Source: DTPS01 sp049591295 | Lineage (GTDB): Bacteria; Acidobacteriota; UBA4820; DSQY01 | NCBI GenBank assembly: GCA_049591295.1 | Contig: JBAWEQ010000130.1 | Location: 1 to 64,000, forward strand | Length of the DNA stretch: 64,000 nucleotides | Direction of reading: 5' to 3' | In this document: positions 35,185-45,496 of the stretch, one piece after another | Position numbering within the stretch: position 1 is the stretch's first letter | How the letters are laid out: every line of letters begins with the position of its first letter | The notes under the pieces: model-generated | The model's database searches: none | What the model was told of the DNA's origin: nothing | What the model saw: only the letters and a program-made list of their open reading frames with translations | Translations under genes and position numbers: made by a program

Positions 35185-35213
35185 TTGAGCCTGCCCCCCC
35201 GATGTGGTACAAA
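35185..35213 (+). promoter_or_regulatory. Candidate parAB promoter
   Basis: TTGAGC (35185-35190), a 17-bp spacer and TACAAA (35208-35213) lie in the 94-bp rsmG-parA gap, about 70 bp beyond parS site 2. ParB spreading from that site could affect it. Confidence 0.5.
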
Positions 35214-35231
35214 CGGGTGGGAGGATACCCC

Positions 35232-35996
35232 GTGGGCCAGATCATCGCTGTAGCCAACCAAAAGGGCGGAGTCGGCAAGACCACCACCGTCATCAATCTG
35301 GGCGCTTCGCTGGCCGCCGCCGAGAAGCGGGTGCTGCTGGTGGATTTCGACCCGCAGGCCAACTGCACCTCGGGCCTTGGGTTTTCCAGGGACGGGAGCG
35401 AGGCCAACGCGTACACGGTGCTCTCGGGCCACCACCGGCTAGCCGAAGCCATCGTAGCCTGCGGGCTCCCGAACCTTTGGCTCCTGCCTGGGGCGATCGC
35501 CCTGGCCGGTGCAGAGGTCGAACTGGCGTCCATGAAGGATCGCGAGTTCGTGCTGCGGAGGCTCGTCGAACCTCTTCGCAGCGAATACGACTACCTTCTC
35601 GTGGATTGCCCTCCTTCCCTCGGCCTGCTCACCCTGAACGCCCTGGTGGCAGCCGACCAAGTGCTGATTCCCATTCAGGCCGAGTACTACGCCCTGGAGG
35701 GGGTGACCCAGCTTCTCCAGACCATCGAACGGGTCCAGAATTCCCTGAACCCGACCCTGGGAGTGCGTGGCGTTCTCCTGACCATGGTGGATGAGCGCAC
35801 CAACCTGGGACGGCAGGTATCCAGCGAGGTTCAGCGCCACTTCGGCCGCAAGGTCTACCAGAGCTACATCCCCCGGAATGTCCGCCTCGCCGAGTCCCCC
35901 TCCTTCGGCAAGCCGGTCATTCTGTACGACATTGCCTCGCGAGGGGCGCAGAGCTACCTTCGGGTGGCCAAGGAGTTTCTCGCCCATGAATCCTAA
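35232..35996 (+). CDS. parA: Chromosome-partitioning ATPase ParA (Soj)
   Basis: A 254-residue Walker-type ATPase. It has the deviant Walker A KGGVGKTTT with its signature lysine (IIAVANQKGGVGKTTTVINL), LLVDFDPQANCTSGLG and DYLLVDCPPSLGLLTLNAL. There is no N-terminal DNA-binding extension, as expected for chromosomal Soj-type proteins. I use the GTG at 35232 with GGAGG 7 nt upstream; the in-frame ATG at 35202 is less well placed. It overlaps parB by 11 nt. Confidence 0.95.
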   Translation: MGQIIAVANQKGGVGKTTTVINLGASLAAAEKRVLLVDFDPQANCTSGLGFSRDGSEANAYTVLSGHHRLAEAIVACGLPNLWLLPGAIALAGAEVELASMKDREFVLRRLVEPLRSEYDYLLVDCPPSLGLLTLNALVAADQVLIPIQAEYYALEGVTQLLQTIERVQNSLNPTLGVRGVLLTMVDERTNLGRQVSSEVQRHFGRKVYQSYIPRNVRLAESPSFGKPVILYDIASRGAQSYLRVAKEFLAHES

Positions 35997-36834
35997 GAAT
36001 GCCCTGGGGCGGGGCCTAGACGCCCTCATCGGACCCTCCGGGCCGGAGCCACGTCGGGTGCTGGAGGTGGAGGTCCATCGTCTCCGCCCCAACCCTCGGC
36101 AGCCCAGGGTCCACTTCGAGGAGGGGGCGCTGGAAGAGCTGGCGCGCTCCATCGAGGCGAACGGGCTCCTCCAGCCCATTCTTGTGCGCCCGGCGGGCGG
36201 CGAGTATGAAATCATCGCGGGGGAGCGGCGCTGGAGGGCCGCGCAGAAGGCGGGCCTGCAGCGCGTCCCCGTGCTCGTCAAAGAGGCCGTCGATGAAGAG
36301 ATGGTGGAGCTGGCCCTCGTGGAAAACCTCCAGAGGGCCGATCTCAACCCGGTGGAGGAGGCCAGGGCCTACAAACTGCTGATTGAGGAGCTGGGGCTCA
36401 AGCAGGAGGAGGTGGCTCGAAAGGTGGGCAAGGAAAGGGCCACCGTGGCCAACGCCCTGCGACTCCTGAATCTGGGCGAGACCGCCCTGCGCGCGCTCGA
36501 GGAGGGTGTGATCTCCGTGGGGCACGCCAAGGCCGTCCTGGCCCAGAGACGCCGGGAAGACCAGGAGGCACTCCTTTCGCTCATCTTGAGCAAGGGGCTC
36601 TCCGTGAGGGAGGCGGAGGCCTATCGGAAGGGAGCAAAGGAGTCGGCCAAGAAACGCCCGAAACCGGACGCGGATACGCTGGAGGCTGCCGCCAAGCTCA
36701 CCCGGCTTCTCGGCTTCTCGGTGGAAATCCGCCGGCGGGGCAAGGGCGGAGAGGTGGCGGTCAAGTTCAGGGACGAGGGGGAACTCCAGACCCTCTTCGA
36801 CTGGTTCCACGCCGATCTCAGGAGGACAGGATGA
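35986..36834 (+). CDS. parB: Chromosome-partitioning protein ParB (Spo0J)
   Basis: A 282-residue DNA-binding CTP-dependent clamp that loads at parS. The N-terminal domain has LRPNPRQPR and the CTP-binding GERRWRAA motif. ENLQRADLNPVEEARAY and the helix-turn-helix (LKQEEVARKVGKERATVANAL) follow, then a C-terminal dimerisation domain. AAGGAG precedes the ATG inside parA. Its stop overlaps the bactofilin start (ATGA), so partition proteins and bactofilin are translated as one unit. Confidence 0.96.
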   Translation: MNPKNALGRGLDALIGPSGPEPRRVLEVEVHRLRPNPRQPRVHFEEGALEELARSIEANGLLQPILVRPAGGEYEIIAGERRWRAAQKAGLQRVPVLVKEAVDEEMVELALVENLQRADLNPVEEARAYKLLIEELGLKQEEVARKVGKERATVANALRLLNLGETALRALEEGVISVGHAKAVLAQRRREDQEALLSLILSKGLSVREAEAYRKGAKESAKKRPKPDADTLEAAAKLTRLLGFSVEIRRRGKGGEVAVKFRDEGELQTLFDWFHADLRRTG

Positions 36835-37232
36835 TCTCAAAGAGGCCTGCGGATGTGGTCCAGGTCGGTGGCATGCTGGGCGAGGGCGTCACCGTCGAAG
36901 GCGTCATGTCCTTCACCCAGACCTTCCGGGTGGACGGAGAGTTCAAAGGGAAAATCCTTCGTTCGGACCGGCTCGTGATCGGCGAGAAAGGGAAAGTCTC
37001 CGGAGAGGTGGAGGTCAACGCGCTGGTAGTCTACGGGCGCGTGGACGGCACCATCCGGGTTAAGGGTGCGGTTGAGGTCCATCCGAAGGCCTGCATTATG
37101 GGCGAACTGGAGATGACCACGCCCGCGCTCACGGTCCTGGAGGGCGGTGTCATTGAGGGGACCTTGAAGATGGCCGGCAAGACCGAGGCCCCGGCAGCAC
37201 CGGTGAAGCAGATCGGCGGCAGCAAGGCCTGA
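36831..37232 (+). CDS. Bactofilin coupled to parAB
   Basis: A 133-residue bactofilin (DUF583): a short polar N-terminus, the beta-helical core (GVTVEGVMSFTQTFRVDGEF, KGKILRSDRLVIGEKGKV, VSGEVEVNALVVYGRVDG) and a short basic, Ala/Pro-rich tail. These proteins polymerise without nucleotides into filaments used for localisation. GGAGG precedes the ATG, which overlaps the parB stop by 4 nt. In Myxococcus xanthus bactofilin filaments position ParABS components, so the genetic coupling here suggests a similar scaffold; that link is inference. Confidence 0.92.
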   Translation: MISKRPADVVQVGGMLGEGVTVEGVMSFTQTFRVDGEFKGKILRSDRLVIGEKGKVSGEVEVNALVVYGRVDGTIRVKGAVEVHPKACIMGELEMTTPALTVLEGGVIEGTLKMAGKTEAPAAPVKQIGGSKA

Positions 37233-37289
37233 GTCCGTCGGCCGACGCGGAACGAGATAGGATCTGGGAACCGTTGTGGGTCCCGAAAA

Positions 37290-38555
37290 GTGAGTGACGC
37301 CTTGGACCGATACTCGGAGAGACGCAACCGCTTCGCTGCCACCCTGGCTCGGGATTCGGGCGGGCGGCCTTCCGCTGCACTCCTTCTCGCCGGGGAAGAA
37401 AGCGGGCTGAAGAAATTCGAGCCCGATCCCAACTTCTTCTACCTTACGGGTGTGGAGGTCTCACGGGCGGCTCTGCTCATGACCGCGAGCCTGGCCAAGC
37501 CCGCCGATATCCTCCTGCTCCCCGCCTCCGATCCAGCCAAGGAGCGCTGGACGGGCAGGGCTCTGACCGCGGGTGGACTCACGCCCGCCGCCCAGCCCGA
37601 TCCGGAGCGGCTGGAGTCTAGCCGGCTAACCGGCCATCCCAACATTGCGGCCTATCACGAGTTGGACGAGGCCCTGTTGCGTCCCCTCAGAGATGCTGAG
37701 TTCCTCTACGTGGACTGTCCCGAGGATGCCCTTCTGGCCCCCCTGGGGGTTTCTCAGCTTCTGGCCCAGCGCCTGCGGAGGCACTACCCGCACCTCCAGG
37801 TCCGGCACGCCGGCCGGCTGGTGGCCCAGCTTCGAAGGGTCAAGGACGATCACGAGCTGGCCCTCATGCGGCAGGCCATGGACATCACGGCGAAGGCGCA
37901 CGCGGCGATCATGGGCCACCTGCGGCCGGGCCAGTTCGAGTACGAGATCCAGGCCCTCGTGGAGTATGTCTTCACCGCCTCCGGAGCCCAGTCCCCAGCG
38001 TTTCCCAGCATTATCGGGTCAGGCCCCTATTCCTGTACGCTCCACTACGAGCGCAACCGGCGCCAAATGGATTCGGGTGAATTGGTGGTTTGCGACATTG
38101 GGTGCCGGAAGGACTACTACTGCGCCGACGTGACGCGGACCTATCCGGTTTCGGGTCGGTTCACGCCCAGGCAGCGGGAGGTTTACGAGGTGGTTCTCGG
38201 GGCCCACAGGGCCGCCGTAGCGGCCGCCAAACCCGGAGCATACGTGCGGGAAGTGCATGCGGCCGCCCTGGATCACATCGCCCGCGCCGGATACGCTCCG
38301 TACTTCTTCCACGGAACCAGCCACTATCTGGGGATCGAGGCGCACGATCCCGGCAGCTATGAACTGCCCCTCGAACCGGGCGTGGTGATCACGATCGAAC
38401 CCGGAATCTATATCGCCGGTGAGGATCTGGGCGTAAGGATCGAAAACGATCTCCTGATCACCGAGACCGGTTCCGCCATCATGACCGACATTCCCACGGA
38501 AGTATCTGATATTGAAAGGCTTCTGCTGGCACCCAGGCGGAACTTCCTTCTCTAG
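37290..38555 (+). CDS. pepP: Xaa-Pro aminopeptidase (M24B)
   Basis: A 421-residue metallopeptidase removing an N-terminal residue that precedes proline. It has an N-terminal creatinase-like domain (NFFYLTGVEVSRAALLM). The C-terminal pita-bread domain carries the dinuclear metal ligands: aspartates in VCDIGCRKDYYCADVTRTYP, histidine in HGTSHYLGIEAHD, glutamates in ITIEPGIY and RIENDLLIT. The GTG start has only a weak ribosome site, and a TTG four codons later is possible. It is the last gene of the plus-strand run and converges on glmS with a 14-bp gap. Confidence 0.92.
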   Translation: MSDALDRYSERRNRFAATLARDSGGRPSAALLLAGEESGLKKFEPDPNFFYLTGVEVSRAALLMTASLAKPADILLLPASDPAKERWTGRALTAGGLTPAAQPDPERLESSRLTGHPNIAAYHELDEALLRPLRDAEFLYVDCPEDALLAPLGVSQLLAQRLRRHYPHLQVRHAGRLVAQLRRVKDDHELALMRQAMDITAKAHAAIMGHLRPGQFEYEIQALVEYVFTASGAQSPAFPSIIGSGPYSCTLHYERNRRQMDSGELVVCDIGCRKDYYCADVTRTYPVSGRFTPRQREVYEVVLGAHRAAVAAAKPGAYVREVHAAALDHIARAGYAPYFFHGTSHYLGIEAHDPGSYELPLEPGVVITIEPGIYIAGEDLGVRIENDLLITETGSAIMTDIPTEVSDIERLLLAPRRNFLL

Positions 38556-38569
38556 CTCCAGCCCCCTTG

Positions 38570-40396
<1,827 letters not shown>

Positions 40397-40443
40397 GCGC
40401 GCCTCCGGTGCCGATTATATACCCGGCCCCTCGAAACGAGCCG

Positions 40444-41847
40444 CTACGCGTGGTCAGGCTTCCGGTCTCTGGAGCGGGCGCGCTTCCTTTCGGCCCACCC
40501 CTCGACGATCTTCTGGGGACTCCTGGAAATGGCGAGGGCCGAGGCGGGCACATCTTTGGTCACGGTGGTGCCTGCGCCGATGTAGGCGTCGTCACCCACT
40601 TTCACCGGAGCGACGAACTGGGTGTCGCTTCCCACGAAAACCCGTTCCCCCAGGACCGTGGGATGCTTGTTCACCCCGTCGTAATTGCAGGTGATGGTTC
40701 CCGCGCCGATGTTGGAGCCCCCGCCCACGGTGGCATCGCCCAAGTAGCTGAGGTGGTTGGCCTTGACGCGGTCCCCGAGGGAGGCCTTCTTGGTCTCGAC
40801 GAAGTTCCCGAGGTGGACGCCTTCGCCTGCCACGGTACCCTCCCGCGTCCTGCAGAAGGGGCCGATGATGCAATCCGGCCCGCACCGCGTGCCTTCGAGA
40901 ACGCAGTGTTCGCGCACGAGGGTCCCCTCGCCGATGTGGCAGGACCGAAGCACCGAATAGGGCCTCACTTCGACGTTCCGTTCGAGGTGGGTTTCACCGC
41001 ACAGGTGAACGCCCGAATGGAGCAGGACGCCGGGTTCGAGGCGAACCCCCGGCTCGATCCAGACGCTGGAGGGATCCAGGATCGTCACTCCCGCGGCCAT
41101 CCAGCCCCGCGTCAGGCTCTGTCTCAACCGCCCGATGGCCAGGGCAAGCTCCTCCTGTGAGTTGATTCCCCTGTAGAGGCCTGGGTCGGAGGCCGGAAAG
41201 GCGGCCGCCGGCCGACCGCTTCGTCCCAGCTCCGCCACCACGTCGGTCAGGTAATACTCCCCTTGGACGTTATTGGTCCGCAGGTCGTCCAGGAGCCCCA
41301 AGATGTCCGGGCTCCGGAAAAAATAGACGCCGGCGTTGACCTCCCGGATGGATCGCTGGGGCTGGGTCGCGTCCCTCTCTTCGACGATGCCCTCAACCGT
41401 CCCCACGGCGCTGCGAAGGATTCGTCCGTAGCCGGTGGGATTGGCCATCTCCAGGGTTACCAGCGCGAGCGGGTGCCCCTCTGCGGAGAAGATGTTCCAG
41501 AACGCGTCCAATTCAGGGACGGGCAGAAGGGGAGCGTCCCCCGGCACCAGGAGTACCTCGCAGGGGCCGATCTCCGACAGCGCGGGTCTGCACATCATGA
41601 GGGCGTGGCCGGTTCCCCGTTGGGGTTCTTGGAGAATGGGGACGGTCTCGAAGGGGACGAGCAGCGGGGCGATCTGGTCGGCCTGGTGTCCCACGACGAC
41701 CAGGAGGGGGCCGTCGTGGATCTTGCGAAGGGACTCCAGCAGGTGTTCGAGAATCGTTCTCCCCATGAAGGGGTGCAGGACCTTTGCTCTGGGTGACTTC
41801 ATGCGCGTGCCCTGCCCGGCGGCCAGCACGATGATGACGCGCTTCAT
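40444..41847 (-). CDS. glmU: Bifunctional GlmU (N-acetylglucosamine-1-P uridyltransferase / GlcN-1-P acetyltransferase)
   Basis: A 467-residue two-domain enzyme completing UDP-GlcNAc synthesis. The uridyltransferase half has LAAGQGTRMKS and AKVLHPF. The acetyltransferase half is a left-handed beta helix with hexapeptide repeats (e.g. NIGAGTITCNYDGVNKHPT, IGAGTTVTKDV). The family motif before KVLH usually has proline; here it is alanine (SPRAKVLH). AAGGAGGAG precedes the ATG at 41845-41847, overriding a longer in-frame extension. It lies between hutI (56-bp gap) and glmS. Confidence 0.96.
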   Translation of the reverse strand: MKRVIIVLAAGQGTRMKSPRAKVLHPFMGRTILEHLLESLRKIHDGPLLVVVGHQADQIAPLLVPFETVPILQEPQRGTGHALMMCRPALSEIGPCEVLLVPGDAPLLPVPELDAFWNIFSAEGHPLALVTLEMANPTGYGRILRSAVGTVEGIVEERDATQPQRSIREVNAGVYFFRSPDILGLLDDLRTNNVQGEYYLTDVVAELGRSGRPAAAFPASDPGLYRGINSQEELALAIGRLRQSLTRGWMAAGVTILDPSSVWIEPGVRLEPGVLLHSGVHLCGETHLERNVEVRPYSVLRSCHIGEGTLVREHCVLEGTRCGPDCIIGPFCRTREGTVAGEGVHLGNFVETKKASLGDRVKANHLSYLGDATVGGGSNIGAGTITCNYDGVNKHPTVLGERVFVGSDTQFVAPVKVGDDAYIGAGTTVTKDVPASALAISRSPQKIVEGWAERKRARSRDRKPDHA

Positions 41848-41903
41848 GACTCCTCCTTGATCCGGCTTGGTTTCTGCATCTCCTGGGGCAGTGGCCGATT
41901 CCT

Positions 41904-43178
41904 TCAAGATCTCTCCTCCGGTCCGTGAACCGGGGAGGACGACCAGGACAGGCGGCCCTGGCAGATGACAGCACGCAGGGGCATCTCCCCGTACGGGTAG
42001 AAAAGGTGAAGGTAGGACGGGACGTCCCATACGGTCAGGTCCGCCCGCCTGCCCACCGCGAGTGATCCACACTCCTCATGAATCCGGAGCGCGTAGGCCG
42101 CATTCAGCGTCACGGCCCAGAGGGCCTCCTCCGGCATCAGCCCCATGCCGAAGACGGCGAGGGCGGCCACATTCAGGAGATTGGTCGTGTAGGAAGAGCC
42201 TGGATTACAGTCGGTGGAGAGGGCGACGGGGCAGCCGGCCTCGACGAAGTCCCTGCCCGGCGCGTAGCCCTTTCGCAAGTAAAAGGAGGTCCCTGGCAGG
42301 AGCGTGGCACACACACCGGCCCGCGCCATGGCGGCAATGCCCTCCGCCGAGGCCGCCATCAGGTGGTCCGCACTGACGGCCCCCACCTCCGCCGCGAGCG
42401 CCGCACCGCCGGTGTCCTCGATCTCGTCAGCGTGGAGTCGGGGCAGAAGTCCCGCCGAACGTCCGGCCATGAGGATCCTGCGGCTCTGCTCCACCGTGAA
42501 GGCCCCCTCCTCGCAAAAGACGTCGCAGAATTTTGCCAGCCCGGCGGCGGCGATGGCCGGGATCATCTCCTCCACGATGAGATCCACGTAACGGTCCGCC
42601 TCTTCCTTGAACTCGGGAGGAACGAAATGGGCGCCGAGGAAGGTGGGGACCACTCGCTGAGGGCCCCTCTGATCGAGCCGGCGCAGGACGCGCAACTGCC
42701 TCTCCTCGGTGCCTGGTTCCAGCCCGTAACCGCTCTTGGCTTCGAAGGTCGTCACCCCATGGCGGAGGAAGCCGCGTGCGGTGTTGCAGGCGGCGGCGAA
42801 CAGGGCCTCCTCGCCCGCCTCGCGCACGCTCCGCATGGTGCTGAGGATGCCCCCTCCCGCCCGTCCAATCTCCATATAGCTCTTGCCTTCCAGCCGCAGC
42901 CGGACTTCCGCCGAGCGGTCTCCCAGGAAGGGTACGTGGGTGTGCGGATCGATCAGGCCCGGGAGGACCGTTCTATTGGTGGCATCCAGGCGCATCGAGG
43001 CACGCACGTCGGCCACCTCGGCCCAGGGACCCACGAAGGCGATTCGCCCCTCGCGCACACCCACGGCGGCCCCCGAGCGCGTAGGCAGATCCCGCAAGGC
43101 CGGACCCACCCTGGGGGCGGGCCCTTCGCAGGGCACTAGGCAGCCGATGGGGCCGACGAGCAGGTCGAAAGAGTCCAT
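41904..43178 (-). CDS. hutI: Imidazolonepropionase
   Basis: A 424-residue amidohydrolase converting imidazolone-5-propionate to N-formimino-L-glutamate in histidine degradation. The metal site motif DPHTHVPFLGD, YMEIGRAGGGILSTM, KSGYGL, LHADEI and LSTDCNPGSS are all present. No hutH, hutU or hutG gene is nearby; instead it sits between divIVA and glmU. Its ATG shares a base with the divIVA stop (TGATG), so it is translationally coupled to a cell-division-type gene, an unusual context. Confidence 0.93.
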   Translation of the reverse strand: MDSFDLLVGPIGCLVPCEGPAPRVGPALRDLPTRSGAAVGVREGRIAFVGPWAEVADVRASMRLDATNRTVLPGLIDPHTHVPFLGDRSAEVRLRLEGKSYMEIGRAGGGILSTMRSVREAGEEALFAAACNTARGFLRHGVTTFEAKSGYGLEPGTEERQLRVLRRLDQRGPQRVVPTFLGAHFVPPEFKEEADRYVDLIVEEMIPAIAAAGLAKFCDVFCEEGAFTVEQSRRILMAGRSAGLLPRLHADEIEDTGGAALAAEVGAVSADHLMAASAEGIAAMARAGVCATLLPGTSFYLRKGYAPGRDFVEAGCPVALSTDCNPGSSYTTNLLNVAALAVFGMGLMPEEALWAVTLNAAYALRIHEECGSLAVGRRADLTVWDVPSYLHLFYPYGEMPLRAVICQGRLSWSSSPVHGPEERS

Positions 43179-43681
43179 CAGCCCTGGTCCCGGCCGAAAG
43201 AGGCGACGTTCTCCTTAGCCTTGTTCTCCTCGATGGCGTCCAGGATCGCCTGGGTGCGTTGGAGGAGGTCGCGAAGCGCGCTCATGTGGTGTTCGCGTTC
43301 CATCTTCAGGTCCAGGATGCTGCGATCCACTTGGTGGGCTCTCAACTGCGCCTGCTGAAGGACGGCCTCGCTTCGCACCTGAGCCTCCTGTACGATGCTC
43401 TGGGCCTCGCGGGCGGCCTGGGCCTTGACCTCGTCAGCGAGCTTCTGCGCCGTGTAGAGCGCCTCGCGAAGCAGGTCTTCACGGTGCCTAAACTCGTCTA
43501 ACGCTGCCTTCTGGTGCTCCAGCTCCTGGCCCTGTTGGTGGTTCTCGAGCGTCAGCGCCTGGTACGACTCGGCCACGGTCTGAAGGAAAAGGTGCACCTC
43601 CTCTGGGTCGAAGCCTCGGAGCCTTCGGTGAAATTCGACCGACTGGATATCAATGGGAGAGAGGGGCTTTCGCATCGTCAT
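43178..43681 (-). CDS. DivIVA-family protein
   Basis: A 167-residue coiled-coil protein. The N-terminus PLSPIDIQSVEFHRRLRGFDPEEVHLFL is the DivIVA lipid-binding module (compare TPxDIxxxxFxRxxRGYDxxEVDxFL). The rest is predicted coiled coil rich in Q/E/A, as in GpsB/DivIVA proteins that sense negative membrane curvature at poles and septa. AGGAGG lies 5 nt upstream of the ATG. It overlaps yggS by 4 nt and hutI by 1 nt. In Gram-positive bacteria yggS-like and divIVA genes are also neighbours, so that part of the arrangement is conserved. Confidence 0.85.
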   Translation of the reverse strand: MTMRKPLSPIDIQSVEFHRRLRGFDPEEVHLFLQTVAESYQALTLENHQQGQELEHQKAALDEFRHREDLLREALYTAQKLADEVKAQAAREAQSIVQEAQVRSEAVLQQAQLRAHQVDRSILDLKMEREHHMSALRDLLQRTQAILDAIEENKAKENVASFGRDQG

Positions 43682-44382
43682 GGAGCCCTCCTAGGGCCAA
43701 AGAGGGCAGTGCCGATCCGGACCATCGTCGCACCTTCCTCTACGGCCATTACAAAATCGTGGCTCATCCCCATGGAGAGCTGACCGAAGTCGCCCGCCTC
43801 CGGAATGGCCCGACGTACCTCGTCGAACAGCTCCCGCAAGCGCCGAAAGAACGGCCGGCTCGCTTCCGGATTCTTACCATAGGGCGGAACCCCCATGATG
43901 CCGGTCAGCTTGAGGCCCGGCAGGGCTTGCACCGCTTCCGCCAGATGGAGGAGATCTCCGGCCGCCACGCCGCCCTTCTGGGACTCCTCTCCCAGGTTGA
44001 CCTCAATCATCACGTCGCGTTCAAGGCCCTCCTCGCGGGCGATGCGGGAGAGGCGCTCGGCCAGCGAAAGGCTGTCCAGGCTGTCGATGGCCCGAAACGC
44101 CAGCAGCGCCTTGCGGACCTTGTTGGCCTGAAGCCGCCCGATGAAATGCACCTCCAGGTTTCTTCGTACCTCCAGGGGGAGAGCCTCCAGGTGTTCGACA
44201 CCCTCCTGCACGCGATTCTCGCCGATGAGCACTACGCCCTCTGAGGCAAGGGCCTGGATCTCCGAGGGAGTGCGCGTCTTCACGGCAGCCATCAGACGCA
44301 CCGACTCGGCAGGCCGCCCGGCCCGTTCGGCGGCCGCACCGATGGCACCCCGGACAGCGGCGACACGCTCGGCGAGGGCCAC
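43678..44382 (-). CDS. YggS/PLPBP-family PLP homeostasis protein
   Basis: A 234-residue single-domain PLP-binding TIM barrel, resembling the N-terminal domain of alanine racemase. MAAVKTRTPSEI holds the PLP lysine, followed by GENRVQEGVEH, HFIGRLQANK, TGIMGVPP and LSMGMSHDF. The family maintains vitamin B6 and amino-acid pools; no catalytic activity is known. I start at the GTG at 44380-44382, 7 nt after GGAGG; the frame extends further upstream without a ribosome site. It is the first gene of yggS-divIVA-hutI-glmU-glmS, with a good promoter just upstream. Confidence 0.92.
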   Translation of the reverse strand: MALAERVAAVRGAIGAAAERAGRPAESVRLMAAVKTRTPSEIQALASEGVVLIGENRVQEGVEHLEALPLEVRRNLEVHFIGRLQANKVRKALLAFRAIDSLDSLSLAERLSRIAREEGLERDVMIEVNLGEESQKGGVAAGDLLHLAEAVQALPGLKLTGIMGVPPYGKNPEASRPFFRRLRELFDEVRRAIPEAGDFGQLSMGMSHDFVMAVEEGATMVRIGTALFGPRRAP

Positions 44383-44402
44383 GCATTCTCCTCCCTGGCT
44401 CG

Positions 44403-44432
44403 AGGGTAGGTGGTCGGCCCCCGCAAAGTCAA
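44403..44432 (-). promoter_or_regulatory. Promoter of the yggS-divIVA-hutI-glmU-glmS operon
   Basis: Minus-strand TTGACT (44427-44432), an 18-bp spacer and TACCCT (44403-44408) end about 20 bp before the yggS GTG, leaving a very short leader with GGGAGGAG. Confidence 0.6.
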
Positions 44433-44643
44433 GGCCGGGCATCGTCAGGCCTGGCTTTGCCCCATGGCGCCTCGAGAGTCCCACGCACCCCGTGCCGCAG
44501 GGCCTCCCTCGACCGCAATGCTTGCTGGGAGCCTTAGCCCCAGCGCCCACAGGCGTTCACTGGTGCCACTGCTGATAGCCGATTGAGGGTCCCTCCGGGG
44601 AGCCTGTTCGGCCAGGGAACTGTTGCCCTCCCTTCCCGAGGGT
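44433..44643. other. Central part of the yggS / 44693 divergent region
   Basis: The divergent gap of 310 bp has a promoter at each end. The 210 bp in between contain no frame with a ribosome site and no clear repeat or palindrome that I can support. Confidence 0.35.
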
Positions 44644-44673
44644 TTGACAGCCGCCGGCGACGGTTCCCATACT
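44644..44673 (+). promoter_or_regulatory. Promoter of the 44693 gene and lytic transglycosylase
   Basis: TTGACA (44644-44649), an 18-bp spacer and CATACT (44668-44673) precede the gene by about 20 bp. Confidence 0.55.
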
Positions 44674-44692
44674 AGGACTCGGGAGGAGCCCC

Positions 44693-45496
44693 ATGCCCGT
44701 GGGTACGACGCTGCGCTACGACGAGGTTCCGCTGGAAGATTTCCTGCTCGCGTTGCGGCAGCATGAACACGACGTGCGGGTGGGCCACCTGCCCCCCCAA
44801 CAGCAGCTCAAGGAAGTGCGTCTCGAGACGCGGTGGACGCCGCCCGGCGCAACGGAGGCATCGCCCCTGACAGTTTACCTGTTGCAGGAGAGGGACGCAT
44901 TGAGCGAACAGGTGGAGGTCTTTTTCCTGCTGCGCGCCCCAAGTGCATTCGCCTTGCCCATGCGCGATATGGCCCTGAAGTTCAGGGCTTTTCTCCAGAG
45001 GAGGCAGGTCTCCTCCCTGTTCAGGATCGACCCCCGGTTTGGTTTGGTCTACGGAAGTGCCCTCGATCCGCTGGATGAGACCATCCGCTGGGACAAGCCC
45101 TGGTCTTTCGTGACCCTCTATCTCACGGAGGACCCCTCCTCTCCCTCTCTGGCCGTGATGGACTACGTCTCACAGGGCGCCAGGAAGCGCTATCAGGAGC
45201 TCTTCCTGCAGGTCAACCAGGTGGCGCCTTCGTCGCCCGGATTCTTGAAGAACGCCTGGAAGCGCCTTAGGGGTAGCGGGCAGGAAGAGGCCGGCGTGCA
45301 CCGCCTGAGCTACCGCCTGCTGGCCCTGCTCTCCTCGTTCCTCCAGAACGAACCCTGCATCAATGCCACTATCTCCATGATATTTAAAGAGTTGTCTCCT
45401 GGGGCGGGTCGGCCAGGCCTCCTGGATCCCCGCTTCGCCACCTTCTATCCGTCCGGTCACGACCGGTTTTTCGCCTCACTGGGAGAACTCGCCTGA
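44693..45496 (+). CDS. Hypothetical protein coupled to a lytic transglycosylase
   Basis: A 267-residue cytoplasmic-looking protein I do not recognise. It has no signal peptide or membrane helix. Segments such as RYDEVPLEDFLLALRQHEHDVRV, LKFRAFLQRRQVSSLFRIDPRFGLVYGS and SYRLLALLSSFLQNEPCINATIS suggest a mixed alpha/beta fold with a helical C-terminal part. GGGAGGAG precedes the ATG. Its stop overlaps the ATG of the lytic transglycosylase (TGATG), so the two products are made together. A role in envelope maintenance is a guess from that coupling only. Confidence 0.7.
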   Translation: MPVGTTLRYDEVPLEDFLLALRQHEHDVRVGHLPPQQQLKEVRLETRWTPPGATEASPLTVYLLQERDALSEQVEVFFLLRAPSAFALPMRDMALKFRAFLQRRQVSSLFRIDPRFGLVYGSALDPLDETIRWDKPWSFVTLYLTEDPSSPSLAVMDYVSQGARKRYQELFLQVNQVAPSSPGFLKNAWKRLRGSGQEEAGVHRLSYRLLALLSSFLQNEPCINATISMIFKELSPGAGRPGLLDPRFATFYPSGHDRFFASLGELA

